The translations under genes were made by a program, and so were the position numbers. Shown here in pieces: positions 22,531 to 33,960 of a DNA stretch of 64,000 nucleotides. The stretch comes from Pinus tabuliformis. Its lineage: Eukaryota; Streptophyta; Pinopsida; Pinales; Pinaceae. The notes below the pieces were generated by a model. That model was not told where the DNA came from and ran no database searches. It worked only from the letters and a program-made list of their open reading frames with translations. The stretch lies in NCBI GenBank assembly GCA_031772625.1, contig CM062814.1, positions 367,607,781-367,671,780 on the forward strand, read 5' to 3'. Each line of letters starts with the position of its first letter. Positions within the stretch are counted from its first letter, which is position 1.

Positions 22531-23294
22531 CTGTTCTCTGCAATCTCCTTTCAAATTTGCTCAATCTTCCTCCATGTAATCAAATTTGTTCAAGGTAGGC
22601 TCTCTACACACCATTTTGGTGGTTGGTTATGAATGTAAGCCCTCATGCTTGTGTTTTAACCTCAAATCATGCAAGTGAAAAGACACTATATGGCTGCATT
22701 GTTAATGGTTAAATGTGCTAGGGTTTGTGTCGTTTCAAGGTATTTCCCTTGGTAAATTGTTTCCCTCCTTCCCTTTTTACTCATATTTGCATTCATATCT
22801 ATTTTCCCATACTATTTTATAAATAAAATGCAAACCCTCCCTTCTCCCTAATCACTAAAAATGCAAACCCTACCCCTCTCCCAAAGCATCAAAAAACTCA
22901 AACCCTAATCTTGCTGCACCATATGCATGTGTAAACACAAGAATTTGTTGGTGAATATGTAAAGAGTTTTGTAAATATGTTTCCCTATCTTCCCCTGTTA
23001 ATGCATGTATTCATATTCCCATATGTTCACTGTTTATACATGTATTCCTATATGCAGTGATTTTGTAAATGATTCCCTATATCCTTGTTATGTACATGTA
23101 TGCCTGTATATATGCAAATATTTGTTTGCAATGTATTCCCTAAATTCCCTGTTATTCATATATTCCCAATTCCTTGTGCAAGAGGTCCCTCCCCTAACAT
23201 TTCCCTCATGTCATTGTCACCTTGAAACAGCATAGAGTTCAGCACTTTTACAAGTAGAAACAACAGTACATTTTGTCCACTCTGCTCCTCAAAC

Positions 23295-24827
23295 ATGTCA
23301 GAAACCGAAACATATGAGCAGAGTGATGACCAAGCATCAGTGTCAGAGGTTGAGGTACAGAGGAGGCCACATAGAGGTGGAAAAGGTGGCCATCACAGGA
23401 GAGAGGAGCCTACTTCTTTGGCAGGTCTACAAGCTTGTCCTTTGGCAGTTTCTTGCTTTCAGTACATGTCCTGTTATGAGTTTTGTGAGAGGATCTCTCG
23501 GATTCAACATCACCGAGAGTTGGCCCACCTCTTTGTCTTGCACTTGCATGAGGGACATGTTAACCTTGCTGGGGTGGATTTCATTTTGACACCCGAGATC
23601 ATTGCACAGGCTACAGGGATTCCAAATGTCGGGGAAATTTGGAATAAGCGTAAGGTATTGGATACAGTTCACTTTGAGCCTTTTGTCCGGCCACCATTCA
23701 TGAGACATTTGGTCGGTGTGTTTCCTTTCAGGTTCCTCCGAAGTCAGTATGCCCCCATGTTGAGACTCATTATGCTTTATTTCACCTGTGAGGGAATATT
23801 TTCCCAGGTATACTCATATCACATTCGCCTCTTGATGCACTTCACTCGAGTGCGGATGATGAACATCCTGGTCTTCTTTTATCAGAACATTAAGAGGATG
23901 GTCTCCGTCATACAGAGGAAGAGCCCGGCCCAGCAGTACAGGAGCCTATGTCATTATGGTTTGATTCAGCTCGTAGTCTTGCATCAGTTGGCTCAGCAGG
24001 GCATCTCATGGGAGGAGTTCATTTCCCGTGAGTTTTTCACAGCACCACCCCGGCCACATCCTGAGGTCATTCAGGAGGAGGGAGGACCATCTCAACAGCC
24101 TGATATTCCGGTCACTCGACATGTTAGTTCGTCACCTCATCTCACTTATCAGAGAGGCGAGAGGGCCTTGTTTGCAGCAGCTCGGCGAGTACTATCTCCA
24201 CAGCAAGTGGAAGGGGTTTCGCCTTCATCATCGGCTCAGCGAGTGTTATCTCCACATCAGGTGGAAGGGGCCTCGCTTTCTTCACCAGCACAGGTACCAG
24301 AGAGGGGCAAACAGCCCATGATTAATGAGGGTCCATCAGGAGTTCCCGATATTGAGTTTGTTGATCTTGAGGCCAGTTCTCCTAGCCAAGAGGCAAAGGA
24401 GATCATTCAGCATCTCAGAGCTGAAAATGATGCCTTGCAGAGGAGATTAGAGGGGGCACAATGGACCATAACCTACCTTGAGTAGCGCAACAAACAGTTG
24501 GAAGATGAGCAGGCACTTGATGAGTTATGGAGGATTCGTAGTGACCGAGTCTTGAACCGAAGAAGACCCGGTGATCCATTGCCCGCTGACCGAGAGTCCA
24601 TGCTCATCCAGGAGAACGCACACTTGGAGAGGCTGTTGGCTAAGGCCAACCAAGAGAAGAAATTGCTGAGGAACATGAAAAACCATTACTGGGCAAGAAT
24701 GCATGTGTGCAAGGCCAAGATGAAAATGTTTCAAAGGCGGTTGTCTGAGGCCCTTAAACGGAAAAAGAGGACCAATCCACTCCATATCTTGGCTGAGGCT
24801 TCCCTCAAAGATCAAGGCACTAATTAG
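23295..24827 (+). pseudogene. ORF inside N2 5' LTR (510 codons, one in-frame stop)
   Basis: An ATG at 23295 (context CAAACATGTC) opens 396 codons to a TAG at 24483-24485. The same frame then continues to a TAA/TAG stop at 24827. The sister LTR has CAG at the TAG site, so the stop is a recent lesion. The N-terminus is charged with a Gly/His/Arg stretch. Residues about 45-250 are a helical domain with VDFILTPEIIAQATGIPN, VFPFRFLRSQYAP and SYHIRLLMHFTRV. An imperfect 18-residue repeat follows (RVLSPQQVEGVSPSSSAQ and RVLSPHQVEGASLSSPAQ), then a coiled-coil segment (EIIQHLRAENDALQRRLEG) and a basic helical tail. It resembles an unnamed ORF family common in plant retroelements. Its function is unknown. 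Confidence 0.65.
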
Positions 24828-24829
24828 CC

Positions 24830-25250
24830 CAGCCACAGCACAAAACCCAAAAAAATTTGAGAATTTCGGGTGAATTTTGACATTTTCAGGCAATTTGCAG
24901 GTTTTTCCCATTAACGGGTCTCACCCCGCGCGCGACCCTTCATCATGGCAACTCCTCTTTGCGAAAACTCAACATTTCTAGATTTATCATGCAATTTTAC
25001 ATATGCCCATGGATGGACTTGAGATTTTGTGCAGTTTTGGTCCCCCAAAAGGTCAAAAAACTACCAAAAAATGACTTTCTGGCCCTTTTTTGAGTTGCAG
25101 AAACCAGTCTTGGGAGAATTAAGTTTTTACAGGGCAAATGACCTCCAAATTCAAAAATTCCAGTTGGGTTGGAAAGTAGACTCACAGAACTTTCCAACAA
25201 GCCCACTTTTGCTCAATTGGGACACCTAAAAGTGCCTCAAACATCACTCC
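24830..25250. other. N2 LTR segment after the ORF
   Basis: This is non-coding sequence with one degenerate GC motif at 24925-24940 (CGCGCGCGACCCTTC). Nothing else is seen. Confidence 0.45.
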
Positions 25251-25253
25251 AAA

Positions 25254-25293
25254 GGCGCACGACCCGTCAGGCAGGGGCGCGCGACCCGTCAGG
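25254..25293 (+). repeat. Two tandem GACCCGTCAGGCAG motif copies
   Basis: Two copies lie side by side here. The sister LTR has only one copy at the equivalent place (32030-32050). The flanks are otherwise collinear. Confidence 0.85.
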
Positions 25294-26291
25294 CAGTTTT
25301 TGCCAGATTGCATTGTACAGCCCAGAAAACGTAGTTTTGACCCAGTTTGACTTTTTGGGGTGGAAGATGATTATCTTTGATGTAATTATTGTAACTCTAA
25401 GAAAATTTTACTCTTGTTTAACACTTCTAGAAGATTCATTCATGTAAAGGGTAAATATTTAATGAATGGATTGATTTCCTAGCTTATAGAGGCAAGTTGT
25501 TTTGACTGCCTAGATTGTAGTGCTTAGTTTAGAAGTTGTTGAAACAGTTCCTAGGATAGTGAGCTCGACCCATGGAGGCAGGGAAAGAGGTTAGATCATC
25601 TATATTATGTACTTTCTTGCTCATTTTCATGGTTGGACTCTTGAGGGAGAAGCTATCATTGTATTATTTCACTGTATCTTTGCAATTTTTGGCTAAGGAA
25701 GACCAGGGTTTTGCAGTCCTTTTTGGGATTCTTGTGGTTTCATGTATTGATGGAGTGCTTCTTAATGTTCTTGTAAGTGTGTTATGTGATCCATCTCCTT
25801 TCTTTTCTTCGGCATATTAAACAAATGAAGTGTTAAAGTAAGAATTCATGCTTGCGATGCTCTGCTTTTAAATTTGTTTAATTTCTATGTTTTCTATTGT
25901 TTAAGGAGAATTCAAAGTATTATTTTCTCTCCTTAGCTCCTCACCGGTCTTTTCCATCCACTCACCTCAATCAAAGGCATCAATACGGTCTCCTACCTCA
26001 CCCCAAAGAACCCCCTGCAGAAACTGTGTCAAATCCCCGCACCCAAAATTGCAATTCCTCAATTTGCCACCAAAAAACCCAAAAAAAAAAACCCCAAATC
26101 AACCTTTTTAATCAGTTTACTAGCCTAATATCAGTGTTACCTTGTTGGTCATCTCATCCCATTGAAGATCTGCCGAGATTGACCGGAGAGAGCCTTCTCC
26201 TGCCCCGTAGGGCTAGGTACGAGGCTAAATGGTTTGATGTAGCCTTGAGGTTTACCTTTCTCAGCCTGAGGTGAAATTTCAAGTGCTAACA

Positions 26292-26313
26292 TACTGGCGA
26301 CCATATTGGGGAG
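26292..26313 (+). promoter_or_regulatory. N2 primer binding site candidate
   Basis: TACTGGCGACCATATTGGGG begins at the LTR edge. The TGG start is two to three bases into the internal region, as expected of a tRNA-primed PBS. The primer tRNA is not identified. Confidence 0.6.
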
Positions 26314-26648
26314 AAAAACTTGTCTTTTGATTGATTTGTTTGCTTCATAAGTCTTAGACGGAGCCTGAAGATATGCCAGGTAGCCTTCGAAAACGCTCTT
26401 GTTTTACATCAGCGTTAGTAGATAAACGCTGCTTCAGTCAATCTCTGTGAGCTTGTGAATACAACACTTCATTTGAATTTTACCCCAGTACATGTATCAA
26501 GTTCAGATCTGATTGTTGATAGTGGACAACGATCAGACACTGACAAGGCTGAAATCTTTCACTGGCGACTCCTTCACTAAAAACTTCAGAGATCAATGCT
26601 TTATGGTGACTTCACTGCAGAGAGATCAGTAGCTTTGAGATTTTCAAG

Positions 26649-28145
26649 ATGGATCGAATTGCAAGAAGATATGCTCCCCTGAGCCGAGATCACATCCCCG
26701 GTTTTCCGAATAAAATTCCGAAGGTAGATTGGTCAAGGAATCTGCCTATATTTAATGATGATGGTAAGAAGGATGCTGCTCTTCATCTAGTTAGATTTCA
26801 TATGCATATTCACAAGTTGAAGGTGGATTTTCCTGAAGATTGCTTGATGAAGATATTCTTGGCCACTCTAGAAGGTGAAGCCCAATCATGGTATGAAAGT
26901 TTTCCGCCTGCTTGTATTTACTATTTAAAGGATTTTCATGCTATGTTCATTGAAAGATATCAAGCATCTTATCCATCATTAAATTTGGTTCATGACTGTT
27001 GCAAGCATGCTTATAGTTTTATTGAAAGCCTTGAGAAATATTATGAAGATGATAATTTTATGGATGTTGAGATCATGGAGTCTCTGTATGAAAATCCGTT
27101 TCAGTAGCACACAGAAATCTTAGAGGATACTTGTCAGGATCAGCAAGTTGAAGATGGCCATATGGCTGAACATGATGAAAGAGAAGAGCTTGTTTCAGAT
27201 CTGCCCACAGAAGAAGACCAGATTGCAGAATGTGATAATGTTGGGACAGCTACTTCAGAGCAACATTTAGATTATGGTGACCAAGAACATCTTGCGCTGG
27301 AGCCCATCAAAGAGAGCTCTATTGTTGAGATCATAGACAAAGTTTTGGATTCAGATGTTCATGAACAACAAGGTGAGATCTTTGTGCAAGTAAGTAATGA
27401 ATCTCCTTTCAATCACCCAGTAATAAATGATAGTCTGAGTGCCCTGTCATATGGAGATAATTATTGTTTAAGCAGAAGAAAACAAAAGGTATTGTCTCCT
27501 TTGTCTGAAGAGGAGATAGATCAGCTCTTGAAAGGTCTTGTTACAGCCCAAGCTACAGCAGATTTGTAGTGCACACATAGTCAGGAAAGTGTTGGGAAAA
27601 CTTCTTCCTCTGTTGAAGAAAATGATTGTCTTCTAGATCAACAAACAGAGAATGTTTTCCTTCACAAAGATGATAATCCGGCTGTCATATCATATGAAGA
27701 TGACCTACAACACATTCACACCATAGAAGAACAAAACATTTAGGATTCCATTTCAGATTCTTCCTCATATGTCTCATGTTTTGAAATGTTATTTCAAGAG
27801 GAGATCTGCTCATCTACTTGTTCATAATTTTTTGAAACCCATCAGCATACTTTTTCTGAAGCACATGATGAAGGCAGATCAGAATTTGAAACAAAGGATA
27901 CCTTGTTCTTTCAGCAAGAGGTGGCAATGTCAAGTCTTCATGTTTTCCAGGATCCAATGGCAGATTTGTTACAGCCAGCAGTGAAAGTGATTATTGTTGT
28001 GTTTAGTGATGAAGGAGATCATGGTCAGCTATGTTTTTGGATGCCCAGTTACCAGTATCTATTGTTGATCATGAAATCTGATTGGGAGAACCAGTCAAGA
28101 AGGCATCTGCTTGATTGGTTACATTGGCGTTATGATATAGTTTGA
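26649..28145 (+). pseudogene. N2 Gag-like ORF (499 codons with four in-frame stops)
   Basis: The ATG at 26649 (MDRIARRYAPLS) starts a single frame that reaches a TGA at 28143, broken only by stops at 27105, 27567, 27741 and 27825, with no frameshift seen. Residues about 15-130 form a gag core (LHLVRFHMHIHKLKV, FLATLEGEAQSWYESFP, FHAMFIERYQ), similar in pattern to N1's gag. Residues about 150-400 are acidic and Glu/Asp/Ser-rich. A distinct C-terminus ends WENQSRRHLLDWLHWRYDIV. Protease, RT and zinc knuckle are absent. The clean frame suggests that the stops are recent. Confidence 0.7.
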
Positions 28146-29205
28146 TGGTAGGTTGTCTTGTAAGAAACATAGGCGGTTATGTACTGCCATCAAGTTTTAA
28201 ATTTTAAGTTCAGGTCTTGAGTTAGTTTGTTACAGTCAAGTTTTTCCATCATTTCAATTTGTCATCGAGTCGGTTTGAGTCAAGTTTCAGTTAAGTTTCA
28301 GTCACTTTTTAGTCAAGTTTTCATTCAATAAATGTGTCAAAGGTTTTGTGTTCTCCGTTCAAAATAATGACTCCATTGCCCAATGTTAAAAAAGCACTGG
28401 TCTGCTCTCCCAGAGGTCTAAGGTTCTTGGTACCTCCAAGGAGCTACCATCCCCATTGGAGCCAATGTTAGTGTCGGTCTTGAAGCCCTCCATCAGCGAT
28501 CAAAGCTCCTTGCATTTGCATAGGTAGGTGTCTCATCAGTGTCAAGTTTTGCATCCCGTTAGGCATGCCATAACCCTGATGGAGGAGCTGGTCTATTTAT
28601 ACCCCTCTTGGCTTTGCTGGATCAGGTCATATCAGTCATTAAGCTCTTTCAAGATTGTCTTGTTTTGTCTTGAGGTCAAAGTCCTAGGTCTAGGGTTTTG
28701 GTCATTTATCTCTGCAAGGTCATGTCTCTGAAAGTCCATGAGTGCTCAGCAAGCCAGAGGGAGGATTGTAAAGATGTTTCTTCGATATTTTTATCTTGTA
28801 CAGTGAATTTTCACCTTGGATTTAAAAACTCTGTTTTTAAAGCCAAGGTCATTTTTTTTAAAATTTTTGTAAAAAGTGATGAAATTTCAAAAGACTGCAA
28901 CGGACATCATGAAACCCTGGTCCCCTTGCCGAGATCCCTCAGATGATCTACCTGCAAAAAGAATCAAGAAAAAGCACTAAAAGAGTCGATTTCAGGGCAA
29001 AAGGAAGCCAAAAAGTCAGTTTTATAAAGTGTCAAAGATAAATTTTAGAAAGTGGGTTTGAGCATTAAATTTTTTCAAATGGAGTTTTTTAAAAGTTCAA
29101 TTTCCCTCCTATTAGTCTCATTATGCATCCAAAGCATGGTTGAGAGAGAGTGAGCAAACATCAAGAGCATTGGGCGAAAATTAGTCAAGGTTCGAGCTCA
29201 AGACA

Positions 29206-29304
29206 GGCACGCGACCCGTCAGGCCAGGCGCGCGACCCGTCAGGTGCGCGCGACCCGTCAGAGGCCATCTAGCAGTTCAGTTTTTGAACGGGCGCGACCC
29301 GTCA
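29206..29304 (+). repeat. GC-rich motif cluster in N2 3' LTR
   Basis: Three near-perfect copies lie in tandem at about 29206-29262 and a fourth at 29289-29304. The sister cluster in the 5' LTR has one copy before the conserved CATC-AGCAGTTCAG stretch and three after it. Confidence 0.85.
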
Positions 29305-30070
29305 ATCTGTTCTTTGCAATCTCCTTTCAAATTTGATCAATCTTCCTCCAAGTCATCGAATTTGTTCAAGGTAGGCTCTCTACACATCATTTTGGTGGTT
29401 GGTTATGAATGTAAGCCCTCATGCTTGTGTTTTAACATCAAATCATGCAAGTGAAAAGACACTATATGGCTGCATTGTTAATGGTTAAATGTGCTAGGGT
29501 TTGTGTTGTTTCAAGGTATTTCCCTTGGTTAAACATTTCCCTCCTTCCCTTTTTACTCATATTTGCATTCATATCTATTTTCCCATACTATTTTATAAAT
29601 AAAATGCAAACCCTCCCTTCTCCCTAATCACTAAAAATGCAAACCCTACCCCTCTCCCAAAGCATCAAAAAACTCAAACCCTAATCTTGCTGCACCATAT
29701 GCATGTGTAAACACAAGAATTTGTTGGTGAATATGTAAAGAGTTTTGTAAATATGTTTCCCTATCTTCCCCTGTTAATGCATGTATTCATATTCCCATAT
29801 GTTCACTGTTTATACATGTATTCCTATATGCAGTGATTTTGTAAATGATTCCCTATACCCTTGTTATGTACATGTATTCCTGTATATATGCAAATATTTG
29901 TTTGCAATGTATTCCCTAAATTCCCTATTATTCATATATTCCCAATTCCTTGTGCAAGAGGTCCCTCCCCTAACATTTCCCTCATGTCATTGTCCCCTTG
30001 AAACAGCATAGAGTTCAGCACTTTTACAAGCAGAAACAGCAGTACATTTTGTCCACTCTGCTCCTCAAAC

Positions 30071-31602
30071 ATGTCAGAAACCGAAACATATGAGCAGAGT
30101 GATGACCAAGCATCAGTGTCAGAGGTTGAGGTACAGAGGAGGCCACATAGAGGTGGAAAAGGTGGCCATCACAGGAGAGAGGAGCCTACTTCTTTGGCAG
30201 GTCTACAAGCTTGTCCTTTGGCAGTTTCTTGCTTTCATTACATGTCCTGTTATGAGTTTGTGAGAGGATCTCTCGGATTCAACATCACCGAGAGTTGGCC
30301 CGCCTCTTTGTCTTGCACTTGCATGAGGGACATGTTAACCTTACTGGGGTGGATTTCATTTTGACACCCGAGATCATTGCACAGGCTACAGGGATTCCAA
30401 ATGTCGGGGAAATTTGGAATAAGCGTAAGGTATTGGATACAGTTCACTTTGAGCCTTTTGTCCGGCCACCATTCATGAGACATTTAGCCGGTGTGTTTCC
30501 TTTCAGGTTCCTCCGGAGTCAGTATGCCCCCATTTTGAGACTCATTATGCTTTATTTCACCTGTGAGGGCAGATTTTCCCAGGTATACTCATATCACATT
30601 CGCCTCTTGATGCACTTCACTCGAGTGCGGATGATGAACATCCCGGTCTTCTTTTATCAGAACATTGAGAGGATGGTCTCCGTCATACAGAGGAAGAGCC
30701 CGGCCCAGCAGTACAGGAGCCTATGTCATTATGGTTTGATTCAGCTCGTAGTCTTGCATCAGTTGGCTCAGTAGGGCATCTCATGGGAGGAGTTCATTTC
30801 CCGTGAGTTTTTCACAGCACCACCCCAGCCACATCCTGAGGTCATTCAGGAGGAGGGAGGACCATCTCAGTAGCCTGATATTCCGGTCACTCGACATGTT
30901 AGTTCCTCACCTCAGCTCACTTATCAGAGAGGCCAGAGGGCCTTGTTTGCAGCAGCTCGGCGAGTACTATCTCCACAGCAGGTGGAAGGGGTTTCGCCTT
31001 CATCATCAGCTCAGCGAGTGTTATCTCCACATCAGGTGGAAGGGGCCTCGCTTTCTTCACCAGCACAGATACCAGAGAGGGGCAAACAGCCCATGATTGA
31101 TGAGGGTCCATCAGGAGTTCCCGATATTGAGTTTGTTGACCTTGAGGCCAGTTCTCCTAGCCAAGAGGCAAAGGAGATCATTCAGCATCTCAGAGCTGAA
31201 AATGATGCCTAGCAGAGGAGATTAGAGGGGTCACAATGGACCATCACCTACATTGAGCAGCGCAACAAACAGTTGGAAGATGAGCAGGCACTTGATGAGT
31301 TATGGAGGATTCGTAGTGACCGAGTCTTGAACCGAAGAAGACCTGGTGATCCATTGCCCGCTAACCGAGAGTCCATGCTCATCCAGGAGAACGCACACTT
31401 GGAGAGGTTGTCGGCTAAGGCCAACCAAGAGAAGAAATTGCTGAGGAACATGAAAAACCATTACTGGGCAAGAATGCATGTGTGCAAGGCCAAGATGAAA
31501 ATGTTTCAAAGGCGGTTGTCCGAGGCCCTTAAACGGAAAAAGAGGACCAATCCACTCCGTATCTTGGCTGAGGCTTCCCTCAAAAATCAAGGCACTAATT
31601 AG
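30071..31602 (+). pseudogene. ORF copy inside N2 3' LTR (frameshift and three stops)
   Basis: This is the sister of 23295-24827. A 1-base deletion near 30257 (GAGTTTGTGAG against GAGTTTTGTGAG) shifts the frame. Stops then lie at 30772-30774, 30871-30873 and 31210-31212. At all three sites the 5' LTR copy has sense codons. Conversely this copy reads CAG where the 5' copy has TAG. Most protein positions agree between copies, and many differences are single base changes. The parent of both copies may therefore have had an open frame. Confidence 0.7.
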
Positions 31603-33044
31603 CCCAGCCACAGCACAAAACCCAAATTTTTTTGAGAATTTCGGGTGAATTTTGACATTTTCAGGCAATTTGTAGGTTTTTCCCATTAACGGGTCTCACC
31701 CCACGCGCGACCCTTCATCTTGGCAACTGCTTTTGGCGAAAACTCAGCATTTCTAGATTTATCATGCAAATTTACATATTCCCATGGATGGACTTGAGAT
31801 TTTGTGCAGTTTTGATCCCCCAAAAGGTCAAAAAACTACCACAAAATGACTTTCTGGCCCTTTTTTGAGTTGCAGAAACCAGTCTTGGGAGAATTAAGTT
31901 TTGGCAGAGAAAATGACCTCCAAATTCAAAAAATCCAGTTGGGTTGGAGAGTAGACTCACATACCTTTCAAACAAGCCCCCGTTTGCTCAATTTGGACAC
32001 CTGCAAGTGCCTCAAACATTGCTCCAAAGGCGCGCGACCCGTCAGGCAGTTTTTGCCAGATTGCATTGTACAGCCCAGAAAACGCAGTTTTGACCCAGTT
32101 TGACTTTTTGGGGTGGAAGATGATTATCTTTGATGTAATTATTGTAACTCTAAGACAATTTTACTCTTGTTTAACACTTCTAGAATATTCATTCATGTAA
32201 AGGGTAAATATTTAATGAATGGATTGATTTCCTAGCTTATAGAGGCAAGTTGTTTTGACTGCCTAGATTGTAGTGCTTAGTTTAGAAGTGGTTGAAACAG
32301 CTCCTAGGATAGTGTACTCGACCCATGGAGGTATGGAAAGAGGTTAGATCATCTATATTACGTACTTTCTTGCTCATTTTCATGGTTGGACTCTTGAGGG
32401 AGAAGCTATCATTGTATTATTTCACTGTATCTCTGCAATTTTTTGCTAAGGAAGACCAGGGTTTTGCAGTCCTTTTTGGGATTCTTGTGGTTTCATGTAT
32501 TGATGGAGTGCTTCTTAATGTTCTTGTAAGTGTGTTATGTGATTCATCTCCTTTCTTTTCTTATGCATATTAAACAAATGAAGTGTTAAAGTAAGAATTC
32601 ATGCTTGCCATGCTCTGCTTTTAAATTTGTTTAATTTCTATGTTTTCTACTGTTTAAGGAGAATTCAAAGTATTATTTGCTCTCCTTAGCTCCTCACCGG
32701 TCTTTTCCATCCACTCACCTCAATCAAAGGCATCAATACGGTGTCCTACCTCACCCCAAAGAACCCCCTGCAGAAACTCTGTCAAATCCCCGCACCCAAA
32801 ATTGCAATTCCTCAATTTGCCACCAAAAAACCCAAAAAAAAAAAACCCAAATCAACCTTTTTAATCAGTTTACTAGCCTAATATCAGTGTTACCTTGTTG
32901 GTCATCTCATCCCATTGAATATCTGCCGAGATTGACCGGAGAGAGCCTTCTCCTGCCCCATAGGGCCAGCTACGAGGCTAAATGGTTTGATGTAGCCTTG
33001 AGGTTTACCTTTCTCAGCCTGAGGTGAAATTTCAAGCTCTAACA

Positions 33045-33049
33045 AAACC
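33045..33049. repeat. Right target-site duplication of N2 (AAACC)
   Basis: It is identical to 21686-21690. Confidence 0.95.
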
Positions 33050-33960
33050 ATTGAACTACCTGATAAGAAAAGTCAAATGGTCTCAAAGGCATCTCATTTC
33101 CATAGGTGGTTAATTCAGACTCTGAAGGCACCAAGCACAGATTAGAAGATTCCATAGTGCTTGATGTAATCATGTTAACCTTGACAAGTTTAGAAGGAAA
33201 TATTGGTAGAGGGAGTGCAAAGGTTCCCATCAGTGGTGAGTATTTGAGTAACCCAGCACCAATATCCACATAAAGAGTATTAACTTTTCTAACAAATGGT
33301 ATGCTACCCGTAAATTTAGGCTTTGAAGTGTAGTAAGACAACTAGTCTACTTTGACAATTTTCCCTTTGTGAGGAAATTGTATCATTCAAAAAAGAAATG
33401 AGACCACTGTTGACATAGCGTAGGTCCAACTTCGAACAAGGAAAAGGTTGTAATTGAACTGATCCTCAAAGACTTCAACGTCGATCATGACCATTTTAAC
33501 CTCTAGCTCTATGGGGAAATCATTCAGGATTCCATAAGGACGAAATCCTCTTCCATCAAAGTCTTTTAGAGTGGTAGGTGACTAATTGATGGTTGGAGAA
33601 CCTAAATATTTCCAAAAAGAAATCAACATAATACATGTAGATGCTCCTTCATCAACAACTATGTGACAGACTCATCTAGTTTTAAAAAAACCTGAAATAT
33701 GGAATGCCATTAATGAGGAAGCCTTGAGATATGACTCTCAAGATCAAAGATAATTAGGTTATAATCCTACCGATCAATACCTCCTATGGCTAACAATAAA
33801 ATATTTCGCTATGTCAGGCGTGTTTGCAGTACTTCCATAGCTAACTTTATGGAAAGAGGCATAGTCAGGTCTTCAACAATGTTGTAATTATGTGTAGCTG
33901 TAGCATGTGGGTTGAAATATAATTTACGAAGCACACCTTTAGCAGGCAGTCATATCATCT
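33050..33960 (-). pseudogene. A protease and protease-RT linker remnant
   Basis: The protease active site reads VVDEGASTCIML near 33660-33620, the D-E-G-A-S-T form usual in Tat-type elements. Upstream, NYNIVEDLT and YNLIIFDLESHISRLP fit the pre-protease block. Downstream, YNLFLVRSWTYAMS (about 33435-33390) and the open frame 33341-33039 (FVRKVNTLYVDIGAGLLKYSPLMG) match element B at 53.8-53.5 kb. The frame stays continuous into N2's TSD. Stops and frameshifts near 33600, 33480 and 33345 break it. Confidence 0.75.

Larger units (their letters stand above)
21691..26291 (+). repeat. N2 5' LTR
   Basis: It contains a TATA-like TATTTATA at 21819-21826, a GC-rich motif cluster at 22430-22530, TATAAATA at 22818-22825, the LTR ORF at 23295-24827 and a second small motif cluster at 25254-25293. 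From 25297 to 26291 I see only short frames without domains. Confidence 0.95.
21691..33044 (+). mobile_element. Element N2: gag-only LTR retrotransposon with ORF-bearing 4.6-kb LTRs, nested in A
   Basis: Two direct LTRs (21691-26291, 4601 bp; 28466-33044, 4579 bp) start TGTTAGTG, end CTAACA and are flanked by a perfect 5-bp TSD AAACC. The internal region is only 2174 bp and holds one broken gag-like frame and no pol. More than 80% of the element is LTR. Each LTR contains a long candidate ORF. The LTRs differ by about 2-3% in the stretches compared by eye. N2 must have been copied by enzymes made elsewhere. Confidence 0.93.
28466..33044 (+). repeat. N2 3' LTR
   Basis: It is collinear with 21691-26291, with TATTTATA at 28594-28601 and TATAAATA at 29594-29601. 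The sequence just upstream (…CCATTGGAGCCAA) has no obvious polypurine tract. Confidence 0.95.

Noticed and set aside
24525-24911. A 128-codon - strand frame in the N2 LTR, also at 31300-31686
   Set aside because: It is antisense to the coiled-coil end of the LTR ORF. The + strand frame has the protein-like composition and the longer continuity.
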